Shown here: piece by piece, positions 12,861 through 22,379 of the stretch | Position numbering within the stretch: the first letter of the stretch is position 1 | Layout of the letters: each line of letters begins with the position of its first letter | The notes under the pieces: model-generated | Told to the model about the DNA's origin: nothing | The model's database searches: none | The model's input: the letters and a program-made list of their open reading frames with translations, nothing else | Position numbers and translations under genes: made by a program | Assembly: GCA_033296885.1 (NCBI GenBank) | Contig: MU863992.1 | Location: forward strand, 1 to 64,000 | DNA from: Triangularia verruculosa | Lineage: Eukaryota; Ascomycota; Sordariomycetes; Sordariales; Podosporaceae | Reading direction: 5' to 3' | DNA: 64,000 nucleotides

Positions 12861-13873
12861 GATGTTGTTTGTTTGCTTTGTTGGAGGGTTATCTGGTGGA
12901 AAGAGTAGCTGGAATTCCGGTGGTTCAGGGTGATAAGATTGGGGGAGATCAAATGGGTCTCGTTGTTCAAGGTAAGAAAGAAGTAAGGTAAGAGTTAGGG
13001 CAAGTGTCCGTGGAAATCAGCGGTGTAAGACAAGTGTGCAAACTGCTTCAATGCCAAACAATTGTTATTTGCTGGAGGTACCGTGTAGGTAGGTGTGTTG
13101 ATCCAAGCAGAGGAAGGCAATTGGAAAACAAAGAGACGAGAAAGAGGGGAAAGGCCTAGACTTATACCTATATAAACCGGCCTCCTCCGGTGTTTCCCCC
13201 TACCTACCCACGCTTCGGAGCTGTCTGCCGTTGCAATCATGTAATTCCACCGACGACACTATACCCCTAAGTGCAAGTCAGATAGTTCCAAGACGCTCAC
13301 AACGCCTCACGTGGGCCCGGCACCCTTGAACAGTCCCGCAATGCCATGCCGAAGGAAACCGCTTTTATGACGAAAGGCTTGTAACCTTCCTTTAAAGTGT
13401 GGCAGGCCGAGTCTTGTCCCCATGATCAGTGGCAACTGAAGGCATTCGTCTTTGACATTACCTAAGTATTCAATTCAAAGGATCCTGTCGGCCACCGATA
13501 CCGGCCATCTCTCTATCATCTATCGCTCGATAATAACTGTAGTTCAAGAGACAGAAGCAAGATAGAACAGATAGAAGGTGTCATGCCGCGATGCTGCGGT
13601 TCCAGCGGGGGAGGGGCGGGGCGCGCTGGTATCCGTATCAATGCAGGGATCTCCATCGCCCAGGCTTCAGCCAATTGTGGGCCACTTGATTACCGTGCAG
13701 CGGGCTCGGTAGGGCTGCGGAGAACCAATCAGCTGCACGGATGACATGTGTCAAGCTGCCATCTGGCGGACAGCTTTGCCAGCTCATTTCTGGGAGTTGA
13801 CGCGCCTTTTTTTGGTGGCATTTGCCTGCCCCTGATTGACGACAACACCGACACTTGACAAGAGTGATGTTTG
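12861..13873. other. Divergent promoter region between ornithine aminotransferase and GPI10
   Basis: About 1 kb separates the two divergent start codons. It includes a TATA-like CTATATAAA near 13168-13176, ACCTACCTA-type tetranucleotide runs (around 13084 and 13200) and a GACGCGCC box just before GPI10. No coding frame is supported. Confidence 0.5.
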
Positions 13874-13935
13874 ATGTCCAAGATGGAGAAAGATACCATC
13901 AAAAAGCCCTCAGGGCCAAAGGTGGTGAAGCCTAA
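13867..13935 (+). promoter_or_regulatory. Overlapping upstream ORF at the GPI10 start
   Basis: An ATG at 13867 opens a 22-codon frame ending at TAA 13933-13935. It begins 7 nt before the first in-frame GPI10 ATG (13874) and overlaps it in another frame. The context of 13874 is poor (T at -3), while the next in-frame ATG at 13883 has A at -3 and G at +4. Either the uORF dampens translation or the real start is 13883. Whether the uORF lies inside the transcript is not known. Confidence 0.4.
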
Positions 13936-15952
13936 AGAAAAAGATGGCAGCGTACACGCGCAGGTCGCGGCTGCTCAAGTTGGAGATATCCTGAGTGTGT
14001 TGCTCGCGTTTCGGTTCATCAACTCTCTTTTTGTCAAGACGTTTTTCCAGCCAGATGAATACTTCCAAGCGTTGGAGCCAGCATGGAAGATGGCTTTTGG
14101 TGAGGGAAGCGGTGCTTGGATGACTTGGGTATTTTTGAATCAAGTTCCTGAATGAAGACGCATTGACTAACACGACCAGGAATGGGAATATCAACTGCGG
14201 TCTTCACTGCACCCAGCCATTTTTGGCGCGGCCTACAAGCTTGCTGAGACTGTCATGAGTGCTATGCATTTGTTTCCCCCGTTCACGGCGTCCATGTTGG
14301 TGGCTTTGCCAGGAGCTTTGCAGTCTGTTTTTGCTGCACTGGGAGACTTTTATACGTGGAAGCTTGCTATGGATATCTATGGCAGGGAGAGTTATGCGCC
14401 TTGGGCTGCTGTAAGCACCTCATATCAAATGAACTATTGGGAAACTTCTGACGTTATAATGTAGCTATGGATGACAGTTCTGAACCCATGGCAGTGGTAT
14501 GTCTCTACTAGAACCTTTTCCAACTCTCTCGAGACAACCCTAACCATTGCTGCCCTTTCCTACTGGCCTTGGGAGCTTCTCGGCGATGCCAAGGAAACCA
14601 AAGAAGAGCCCCTGAAACAGAAAGGCAGAGGAAACAGCCTAAGGATATCCCTCGTTCTCGCAGCTATTGCCGTCCTCTTGCGTCCCACAAACCTTTTCAT
14701 TTGGCTTGGTGTAATCACACTAACCCTCGCCCGCGTTACCCTCGACGGCCAGTCTCCCATCAAGCAATCCACCTTCCTCATACTCCTCAGAGAAACCATT
14801 CTCTGTGGCTCAGCCGCCCTCGTCATTTCAGTCGTCTCTGATCGTCTCTACTTCGGCTTCTGGACATTCCCGCCCTACAAATGGCTTTACTTCAACATGT
14901 CCCAGTCCCTCGCCGTCTTCTACGGCCGCATGCCCTGGCACTACTATTTCTCCCAGGGTATCCCTCTGTTGACCACCACCTTCCTCCCCTTTGCTCTGCT
15001 AGGCATCTACAAGGTCACCTTCGCCTCAGCTAAGCCCACCACTTTGTTATCCGCCAGACCAACAGCACTCTCAACCACTGCGTCCAACACCCTCAAAACT
15101 CTGTCACTTGCTGCGCTGGGTTTGATCACTGTTCTATCACTCATCTCCCACAAGGAAGTGAGGTTCATCTACCCACTGTTACCTATTCTTCACATCCTCG
15201 CCGCGCCGTATATCACGTCCTTCTTTACCGCACCAGTCACCCCTTCAGCTAGCACAACAGCACAACCTCTCACTCTCCGGCACAAGGTTTTCCTGGTCAA
15301 CATCCTCTCCATCAACCTTTTGTTGGCAGGCTACCTCTCCCTCTTCCACCAGCCCGCCGCGGTATCAGTTCTTTCCTTTTTGCGTGGAGAATACGAGCGC
15401 CTCCACCCGGACTCTTTATCCCTTGGCACCGCACCCCAGAAACAGCAAGAGCTATTCGCCATGTTCCTCACACCCTGCCACACAACCCCTTGGCGATCTC
15501 ACCTCGTCTGGCCTGGTCTACGCGCCCGCGCCTTAACCTGCGAACCGCCGCTGCATACAGCACCCAACACCCCGGAGCGGGAGAACTATCTTGACGAAGC
15601 AGACCGTTTCTATCTGGAAGACCCAGAAACGGGGAAGTATGGTGGGGTATTCATGAAGCAGGAGTTATGGCCGCAGTTTTGGACCGAAGGTGTAAAGGGG
15701 GAGGAAGTACCGAGGTATATTGTTGGGTTTGAGGGGATTGGGGAGTTGCTGGAAGAGTTCTTTGCTGGAGAAGGTAAAGAAATGGGGGTGAGGCTGGTGA
15801 AGGTCTGGGAGGGGTGGAATGGGGCTTTTAATGAGGATTGGAGGAGGAGGGGGAAGATGGTTGTTTGGGATACTAGGGTTTTTGCTGATGGTGACAGGGA
15901 GGTGATACAGGAGAAGGTGGTGGAGGTGGGAGAAGGGAAGGATGAGCTTTGA
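13874..15952 (+). CDS. gpi10: GPI mannosyltransferase 3 (GPI10/PIG-B, GT22 family)
   Basis: Three exons (13874-14128, 14180-14410, 14465-15952) encode 657 aa. The protein is an ER multi-spanning dolichol-phosphate-mannose-dependent transferase that adds the third mannose to the GPI anchor precursor. The luminal GT22 signature FFQPDEYFQALEPAW with its acidic pair lies at about residues 55-70, followed by TW/EWEYQLRS and HPAIFG across intron 1. Further on, SHKEVRFIYPLLPI matches the conserved H-K-E-x-R-F-I block of this family. Hydrophobic helices fill residues 90-470, and the C-terminal 150 residues form a soluble domain. Introns are 51 and 54 nt. The start could be 13874 or 13883. Among GT22 members the length and motif order favour Gpi10 over Smp3 or Alg9/12. 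Confidence 0.88.
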
Positions 15953-16217
15953 TGCCTTTGGATGGGGTTGGGCTGATAAAATGTATATTATGGTGGACTT
16001 AATGTTTATTCACTACGCAGAAATGTATTTACTTTGTTGCGTAGGTAGGTAGGAGTCGCAGTTTGGGGTCACAATTAGTGATCGTCAATGATGTCGAGTA
16101 TCGTTTGGGTCTTTGATTCCGGTGAGGGGACGAGCAACTCTAGTTAGCTGGTATATATAGGTACTAGATAGTCCACTTGACATCCATGCGAAGACTCCCT
16201 TCAGTAGGTTAGTTGAA

Positions 16218-16335
16218 TGGCCCAGCGGTGGCTGAGAGCAGCGAGGCATCCGAGTCTCTAACTCCTGGTGAGCTGATCACTTTCAAGAGTCTTTTGATTC
16301 GAGTCCATCCCAGGAAACATGTTATCTTACCTTTT
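16218..16335 (+). other. RNA polymerase III A-box/B-box-like element, degenerate tRNA candidate
   Basis: TGGCCCAGCGG (16218-16228) matches the tRNA A box, and GATTCGAGTCC (16296-16306) matches the B box at 10 of 11 positions. A T4 run at 16332-16335 could terminate Pol III transcription. The flanks do not form an acceptor stem, and the T stem does not pair well, so an intact tRNA is not supported. It could be a tRNA relic or SINE-like promoter, or a chance match. Confidence 0.25.
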
Positions 16336-16427
16336 GCGGCCACACCATCTATTTCCGAGATAGTCATGTAAACGACAACAATATCGTGGTCGGACACGTA
16401 TCCCCGGTTGGGTGACTGACTCTTGCT

Positions 16428-16440
16428 AAGGGTTAGGGTT
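16428..16440 (+). promoter_or_regulatory. Telo-box (AGGGTTAGGGTT) upstream of USE1
   Basis: Two TTAGGG units occur about 155 bp before the USE1 ATG. In fungi such short internal telomere-like repeats serve as promoter elements bound by Myb/Tbf1-type factors. A second copy lies upstream of the NDUFAF7 gene. Confidence 0.35.
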
Positions 16441-16594
16441 GCTCCGCAGGGTGATGTCAGGCCGCAGCGGGAGCTTGGGGAGCTCCGCCAAGTGTCCATA
16501 CAGTGCCAGCAACGAACAACTGTTCAACCTCAACCTTGACAGCTTCACATCGCGGGTCCTGAAACACAGCAACCCACTTCACAACATCGACACT

Positions 16595-17686
16595 ATGGTT
16601 CGATTTATACCCGGAGTAACGGCGGCACCGTCAGTTGCCAAAAATAGCAGCGATCCCTTGACCGACCTTACCCTCCTGCTCAACCGCTTGCAGCGCACCA
16701 TCCTCCACGCCGACGCCGAACGAGAGGCCCGTCTCAAAGAAAGCGAGTTCGAAAGGGAAAAGGCGTTGCGCAACATCACCTATGCCCGGTCTCTTCTCAC
16801 CAAGGTTGAACAAGACACCCTGACCATCAAGATCCATGCGCGCCGCCAGGATCTCCAAAGCGATCTTGTGCGAAAGCGGGAGCTCCTCGACCAGCTCTCC
16901 GAACGACTGTCTGACTTGGCTGAGGTTGGCAGCAGGCAGAATATCGACGAGGAAGAGGAGGACGACACTTCTGAAGGGGAGGATATCTTGGCCGACATAA
17001 TCGTCACCCCAAGTGCAAGCGAAAGTCAGGATTCGATCTCCAGACCTACAGATGACGAGGATCCAGATGAAGAAGATGATGGAGTGTCGGGTACACCACT
17101 GTTTCAGTCGGAACCACAACTGCCCACTCTACCTCCGCCACCAGTACACACCCCTTCGCAAGAGGTTCTCCAGCCTACCTTGGCAGCGTCGACCTCAGCG
17201 GCAACAGCAACAGAAACGGCACAATCCCTCCGACCTCGCCGCACACCAAACCAACCCCCACCTAAGGAAGATGCCAAACCTTCAGCTATCTCTTCCTCCT
17301 CTGCCCTCTTTGGTGACAGAAACAACAAGTCGGCCGCCACAACTGCTATTTCAGCAGTGACAACAACAGAAGCCATTCTTGACCACCAGCGCGCAGAGCA
17401 AGATGCACTTTCAGAGTCCATCCTCCAGCTTGCGTCACAACTCAAAGCATCCTCACAGGCGTTTTCAATGAGTCTGGAGGAGGATAAGGAAGTGGTGGAA
17501 AGAGCAGGCGAAGGAATGAACAAGACTGGAGAGGGCATGGATGCTGTCACGGGTAAAATGACGATGTTGCAGAGGATGACGGAAGGAGAGGGGTGGTGGG
17601 GGCGGATGAGGCTGTACGCGATTGTGTATGGGTTGATGTTGGTGTTGGTTCTTGTGGTGTTTGTTATGCCTAAGCTGAGGTTTTGA
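16595..17686 (+). CDS. use1: Use1-like SNARE of Golgi-to-ER retrograde transport
   Basis: A single exon of 363 aa. The N-terminal half contains a helical region (about 20-110, NRLQRTILHADAEREARLKE onward) followed by an acidic, Ser-rich linker. A SNARE-like coiled coil (about 260-330, with ILQLASQLKASSQAF and MTMLQRMTEG) ends in a tail anchor near 335-358 (LYAIVYGLMLVLVLVVFVM) and the short luminal tail PKLRF. This order is that of Use1/Slt1, the Q-SNARE that works with Sec20, Ufe1 and Sec22 at the ER. The ATG at 16595 is the first AUG in the frame. The upstream open extension has no AUG. The linker is longer and more acidic than in yeast. Confidence 0.72.
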   Translation: MVRFIPGVTAAPSVAKNSSDPLTDLTLLLNRLQRTILHADAEREARLKESEFEREKALRNITYARSLLTKVEQDTLTIKIHARRQDLQSDLVRKRELLDQLSERLSDLAEVGSRQNIDEEEEDDTSEGEDILADIIVTPSASESQDSISRPTDDEDPDEEDDGVSGTPLFQSEPQLPTLPPPPVHTPSQEVLQPTLAASTSAATATETAQSLRPRRTPNQPPPKEDAKPSAISSSSALFGDRNNKSAATTAISAVTTTEAILDHQRAEQDALSESILQLASQLKASSQAFSMSLEEDKEVVERAGEGMNKTGEGMDAVTGKMTMLQRMTEGEGWWGRMRLYAIVYGLMLVLVLVVFVMPKLRF

Positions 17687-18822
17687 TTACTTGTTTAATA
17701 CTATGAAGAGATGGATAACTTTTATTTTTTGGCTAGGCTTTCTGCTCACTTTGAGGTCTTCCATATCAGAGGCATGGGAACTGCTTTTTGTCTCTCCTAG
17801 CGCAGGAAATATCGGTCCTGCAAAATCGGAGGCCGTTCACTGAGAAAGAGCAGCCTGCAGTTCTGATAAAAGCTCTGTCGATCTCTTTTCAACTGTTCCC
17901 CCAGATCATTTCCCCCCGGCCTTGTTTACGGACGACATTAATCGCGATAAAATCCGGCAGTTGGAGACTCTCGGCATCTTTGAGGGCGCACTAATTCGAG
18001 CTTCTTCGTTCGAGCGACCACGATCCTCTGCATGAAGCAAATCGTCAGATAAGAAAGTGAAAACTGCAAGGCTTCTGCTAATGTTTATTCACACCCAGTG
18101 CTCGAAATCGATATTTGGTCTTATGGGTTCTTCGTCCGATTTATCGAGAATAATACAAGCGTTCCATCAAGATGGGACGGTCTTTTTCACGGTTCCCTCC
18201 TACTCTCGACCGCATCTCTCCCGTCAATATTCCTTTACACAATGAGCCCAGCTTTCAACTGATCTGTTGCCGAGCTGATGAAAGGAGCAAGTCAAGAGAA
18301 TCATCACGATGAGAGACAGAGCATCTAACTTCTACGGCCTTTTTACTCTTTAGTCCTTACAGAGTCGCGTCCACTCCTGTTTCGCTTTACACGCCAGTCA
18401 ATCCTGCCCATCGCTATCACATACGTTTCCACCGCTCCTCTGATACCCTCCATACCCCATCTTCAAGCACTTTTCCAACATTCCCTTATCGCTAAGAGCC
18501 TTTTCCGAAACGCCATATTCAAGACTCAGTGTTTCTCGTACTACAGAATTACCTCCTCGTCGAACATAGATATCTCCTCGTCCGAGATACCACCGAACAT
18601 TTTCTCGCTCGGACGGCAGGAGAAGTCATCACGACAGGAATGTCATCCTAAGAGATTCTCATTTCAGCAGTCTTCAGACGGTTTCTCGTGCTCGTTCTGA
18701 CGTCCATTTCTGTTCGTCTTCCTATACCTGCCAGGGCCCAGGATTGACAAAACGACGGCGTACATGTCAGAAGAAACACATCAGAACTGCCTTGTCTACA
18801 CATTTGAATAGGTTGAGGATGT

Positions 18823-18928
18823 ATATCGACCGTTTTTGAAGGCCTCTTGATTATCTTAAAGGCGTGCCAGCTATTTTTGAAAGCCTATCGACTATGTTCG
18901 AGGGTCTATCAGGTATCATTCAGCTGCT
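18823..18928 (+). repeat. Degenerate 21-bp tandem repeat, five units
   Basis: Successive 21-22-bp units starting at 18823, 18845, 18866, 18887 and 18908 share the pattern T-C-G-A-C-T-A-T-T-T-T-G-A-A-G-G-C-C-T with many substitutions. The constant spacing makes chance unlikely. The function is unknown. Confidence 0.5.
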
Positions 18929-19261
18929 AAGGGGCTATGATACGTTGGACTGTGGAGTAGGTAGAATACAACGGGTTGCTCTTGAACATGACCCTTGAAC
19001 CCTGAATCCACTGCCAGGCCACCATAAGGCCTCCCAATCAACCTCAAGTCCAGGACTTACACATCTGTTCCAAATTTCCGCCTGAACACCCAAGACTTTT
19101 ATTCAGAAGGAGGAAACCATCCGCTCCTGCCACATATTTACCCTACTTCTCATTCCTAGTCTTCACACCCAATCGTAGCCTTCTTGGCTCCCTGATATTT
19201 CCAAGGACTGTTCCAGTCTTGAATATTTCATCATGTCTAAGCTCTATCTAAAATACTTCTC

Positions 19262-19970
19262 TGGGAAAGCGCAGCCGGGAAGCTGTCACAACAAGAAAGA
19301 TATTTCACCAAGTCTTTGGCCATTTTCTCCTTCTCCTGCCACGTCTCTCTCCACATTACTTCCTCACATATTAGACCACTATGCGCTCGAGCATTCCTGA
19401 GGAGCTCACCAGTCTCCCATATTCGTCATTTCTAGCCTTCGCCTGATATCAGCCATATTTAGGAAGGAGCATCCAGTGCGCCATCGCGATAACGAAGAAA
19501 TTCAACAGGCCTCTGATCTTTTTGCTCCTTCTGTCACGCCTCACGCCTGTTCCTCTTCGCATACTTTCTACCATTATTTATTATCCTCCCAGCTCTCAAA
19601 TATTTTCGAGGAGAGTCGTCTGATCTTAACCATCTACGAAGCAGCAGCCAGGGAGCCATCACAAACACAAAGAAGTCCAGTAATGCTCTGATCTTTTCCA
19701 CTGCTCCCATCATATCTCACGCACGTTCCTCTGCCCATATTTTCTGCAACTATCGACACGCTCATTGGCTCTTGAATGTTCCTCATGAGCTTCGTCTGAT
19801 ATTAGCTATCTAAGAAGGGGCAGCTAAGAGGCCATCACGATAACAAAGATATCTGCAGCACGCCTCTGACAACTTTTTCGCTCCTACCACGTCTCACCTC
19901 TGTTCCTCTATCCGTATCTTCTACAGCTATTTATTACCCTTCCAGCTCTCGAATGTCTCCTCAGGGACCC
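19262..19970 (+). repeat. Degenerate tandem repeat of about 175 bp, four units
   Basis: Anchor words recur in the same order in each unit. They are G-C-(C/T)-(A/G)-TC-(A/G)-C (starts 19282, 19480, 19655, 19831), then CTCTGA(T/C), GCTCC, CAC(G/A)TCTCAC or similar, TGTTCCTCT, TATCTTCTAC or similar, AGCTCTCGAATGT, and GAGGAG or its variants. Distances between anchors are 198, 175 and 176 bp. The units are strongly diverged. Many differences are C/T or G/A, as expected for old RIP-type mutation followed by drift. That is inference. Confidence 0.6.
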
Positions 19971-20109
19971 CCCCCTGGAAAACTCAACCCTCCCATCAGC
20001 TCTCAACCATAGCCTCGAGGGCTGAACCTACCTACATCATACTTACTTACCTACATACTTACACCAATACCAACCTACCTAGGCATAGCCAAACCATTTC
20101 TCCCTCACC

Positions 20110-21344
20110 ATGGTCCGCGGCATCCACTTTAGGGTCAAAGACCTCACCTTCAAGGAAAAGGCCATGTTTGCCAAATTCACCATCGCCGTCTCTGGATCCT
20201 TCCACAACAAGACGCACTGGACCGACGCCAACCTCGCCCGCTGGATCACCCTCCGCGGGGGCCGCTATTACAAGGGCCCGGGCGTTCCCCGCGAGGTCAC
20301 ACACTTTGTCACAGACGAGAATGAGCTCAAGGCGCGGACCCCGAAGGCGGTGGAGGCGCTGAAGAACAGGAGGATCCAGATCGTGCCGCTGGAGTGGTTG
20401 GAGTTTAGCATGATTGGGAGGAAGGTGCTGCCGGTCGTTTCGGGGGGGGAGTATGATTTTCGGGACAAGTTGAAGAGGGAGGCGGAGAAGGAGAGGAGGT
20501 TGAGGGTGGTGGCGATGGGGTTGGTGATGGCGGAGAGGGCGGTTAATACGAGTAGGTTTTTACCCCTGAACTGGTAGGGGGGGTCCCGTGTTTTGGGCGG
20601 TTTGCTGATTTGATGATAGATTTGTACCGCGTTTACAGGGATGGGACTTTCTTCCGGTATGAGGTTGAGCTCTTCCGGGAGTCTAACGGTGGTCAGGGGA
20701 CAACACCACCGCAGAAGGAGCAGGCGCTGAAAGAGGTTGTTTCGCCTCTTCCCAAGGAGACTTTAGAGGTTGATGTCGGGCCGAAGAAGGGGTGGACTTA
20801 TGACAGTCTTCCGGGTCCTGCCTCTAATGAGAAAGAGGTTGAGGGGGAAGTGGAGGAGGAGGCAGAGCCGGAGACGCCTACCAAGGTGGCCAGAACAGAC
20901 CGTGGTGAGAAGTATACGCTGACGGTATGTCAGACCCCCCTTTTTTTTACCCCTGAATCCTGACTAAACCAACCTCAGCTCTACGAGTCCATCGCCAAAC
21001 CCCCTCTGTACTTCTTTTGCGCGAAGTACTCCAAGTCTTCGACGGATACCCTCCCCAAGTACTACCGCCCGTCCGAAACACCTCAGCTCTTTTGGACGGA
21101 GTACACGCACTTTATCGAGTTCTTCCACAAGAAGACGGGGGTTGAGTGGCGAAAGAGGCTGCTGTTTTGCGGGGAGGGGAAGCCGCCGGTGGGGGGGAAG
21201 AGGAAGGGAAAGGAGAGGGAGGCGGGTGATGGGGAGGGGGCGGAGGGGTTGGAGAGGGGGTGGTTTAGGTACTGCCCGCCGACGGGGGGGAAGCCGGTTG
21301 GGTGGGTGCCGGGGGAGTATGTGCCCAAGGAGGAGGAGAGCTAA
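20110..21344 (+). CDS. BRCT-domain protein
   Basis: Three exons (20110-20551, 20620-20924, 20979-21344) give 370 aa with consistent phases. Residues of about 18-105 form one BRCT domain: KFTIAVSGSFHNKTHW, then WITLRGGRYYKGPG, VTHFVTDENELKA, and IQIVPLEWLEFSMIGRK, the expected GG turn and W-containing last helix. After a basic helix (EAEKERRLRVVAMGL) come an acidic Pro/Glu linker, a conserved-looking aromatic block (YESIAKPPLYFFCAKY, LFWTEYTHFIEFFHKKTG) and a Gly/Lys-rich tail. BRCT domains bind phosphopeptides or other BRCTs in DNA repair and chromatin. This fungal protein cannot be tied to a named factor. It abuts the degenerate repeat block on its left. Confidence 0.8.
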
Positions 21345-22379
21345 AAGGGGGGCCAAAAGAGAGGGAGAAGGCCTCGAAAGATAAAGGAGAGGGGCTAAAA
21401 GGAATCAAAAGGGGCATATACAAGGGGCAAAAAGGCGTTATCTTTTATGTTTTATGCGTTGATTTATCTCTTATAGGCCTATTGTTATGTTGATTGGGCC
21501 TTTTGGTATGTTTTATATGCGTTGATTCATGTTTTAAATGCATTGCTTTTATCGTTATAGGCATTGCTACTATCTTGAAACGCATTAATTTACATATTAT
21601 ATGCGTTAACGCTTGTGTTATGCGCTTGTTAGGCAGTTCGTAGTTCACCCCCTAGCTAGGAGCTTCATGGGCATGATGAGCATAATATACAACACGCATT
21701 TGGCTTTATCTTGATATATGTGTTGTGTTGATGCGTCAAGGTGTATGTGATGTGTGAAGATGTGCCAGAAGATTGGTCAAATGCCTTGACGCCCATCATG
21801 AACGATTCTATGCCCTTGACTGTGTGTAGTAATCTCGTGTGAAGAACTACATGAGGCCTGAACAACAGGAAGTCAAGACGTCTAAGAGTATGAAGGGCGC
21901 CTATAAGGCCATGTTAAAGACGTTTGTGAATTCTGTTGAGCATTTGCCAGATCAGGTGTTGGAGTTTTGTCTCGAGTGAGCTTGGACGATACTGATATGT
22001 AGGATTGTTGGAAAGAAAGAGGATCTGAAAAAGTGAAGATGGGGCGATTACAAACAATAACTCGTCCGAGCGGCCCTTAGTTTCCTTGCTGTTGAGTAGC
22101 GGAAGTCTTCTGAAGAGCTTCGGTAATTACAATCTACCAATGGATTCCGTCCAAAGTACTATTCTGTACATAGTATAGGAGCCAGCTTTCGTAAACTTCA
22201 GTATGGCAAGGCCAGCTCGGACGAACAGTGTAATCCATTGGACAGACCCGAGAATGTACATCAACACATGGGACAAGAGCAGAACAGATGATACACGAAA
22301 CAGTGCTTTTTTTGATAGAAAATTAACATGCCAGCAGATCTATCAACAATACTCATCTACAACGCTGCATGTAGCCACT
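21345..22379. other. Convergent AT-rich intergenic region with short degenerate repeats
   Basis: This is the 3' side of both the BRCT gene and TRP1. The first part is purine-rich (GGGGCAAAAAGG-like words). From about 21450 to 21632 the word ATGC(G/A)TT(G/A) recurs about six times among TTATAGG words, giving an imperfect AT-rich repeat. No gene is supported. Confidence 0.5.
21450..21632. repeat. AT-rich imperfect repeat cluster
   Basis: Words such as ATGCGTTGATT, ATGCATTGCTT, AACGCATTAATT, ATGCGTTAACG and TCTTATAGG/CGTTATAGG recur with variable spacing in about 180 bp. Base composition is far more AT-rich than the flanking genes. The cause (old microsatellite, RIP relic or UTR element) is unknown. 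Confidence 0.4.

Larger units (their letters stand above)
15953..16594. other. Intergenic region between GPI10 and USE1
   Basis: This region holds a TAGGTAGGTAGG run (about 16044), a paired A-box/B-box-like element (16218-16306, listed separately) and a telo-box AAGGGTTAGGGTT at 16428-16440. No coding frame is supported. Confidence 0.5.
17687..20109. other. 2.4-kb non-coding block of degenerate repeats
   Basis: No gene is supported. The block is pyrimidine-rich on the plus strand and contains a 21-bp degenerate tandem repeat (18823-18928) and a degenerate tandem repeat of about 175 bp (19262-19970). Weaker copies may extend left to about 18290. It ends in a CTTACTTACCTACATACTTAC tract next to the BRCT gene start. 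No transposase, LTR or terminal inverted repeats were seen. Confidence 0.65.

Noticed and set aside
11904..12970. Long plus-strand and second minus-strand frames over the ornithine aminotransferase gene
   Set aside because: These are shadow frames of a GC-rich coding exon. The aminotransferase frame carries all catalytic motifs.
16218..16306. Functional tRNA gene
   Set aside because: A and B boxes match, but the seven bases before the A box do not pair with those after the B box, and the T stem is mismatched. Kept only as an element of interest.
18823..18928. CRISPR-like array
   Set aside because: Units are contiguous without spacers, strongly diverged, and the genome is eukaryotic.
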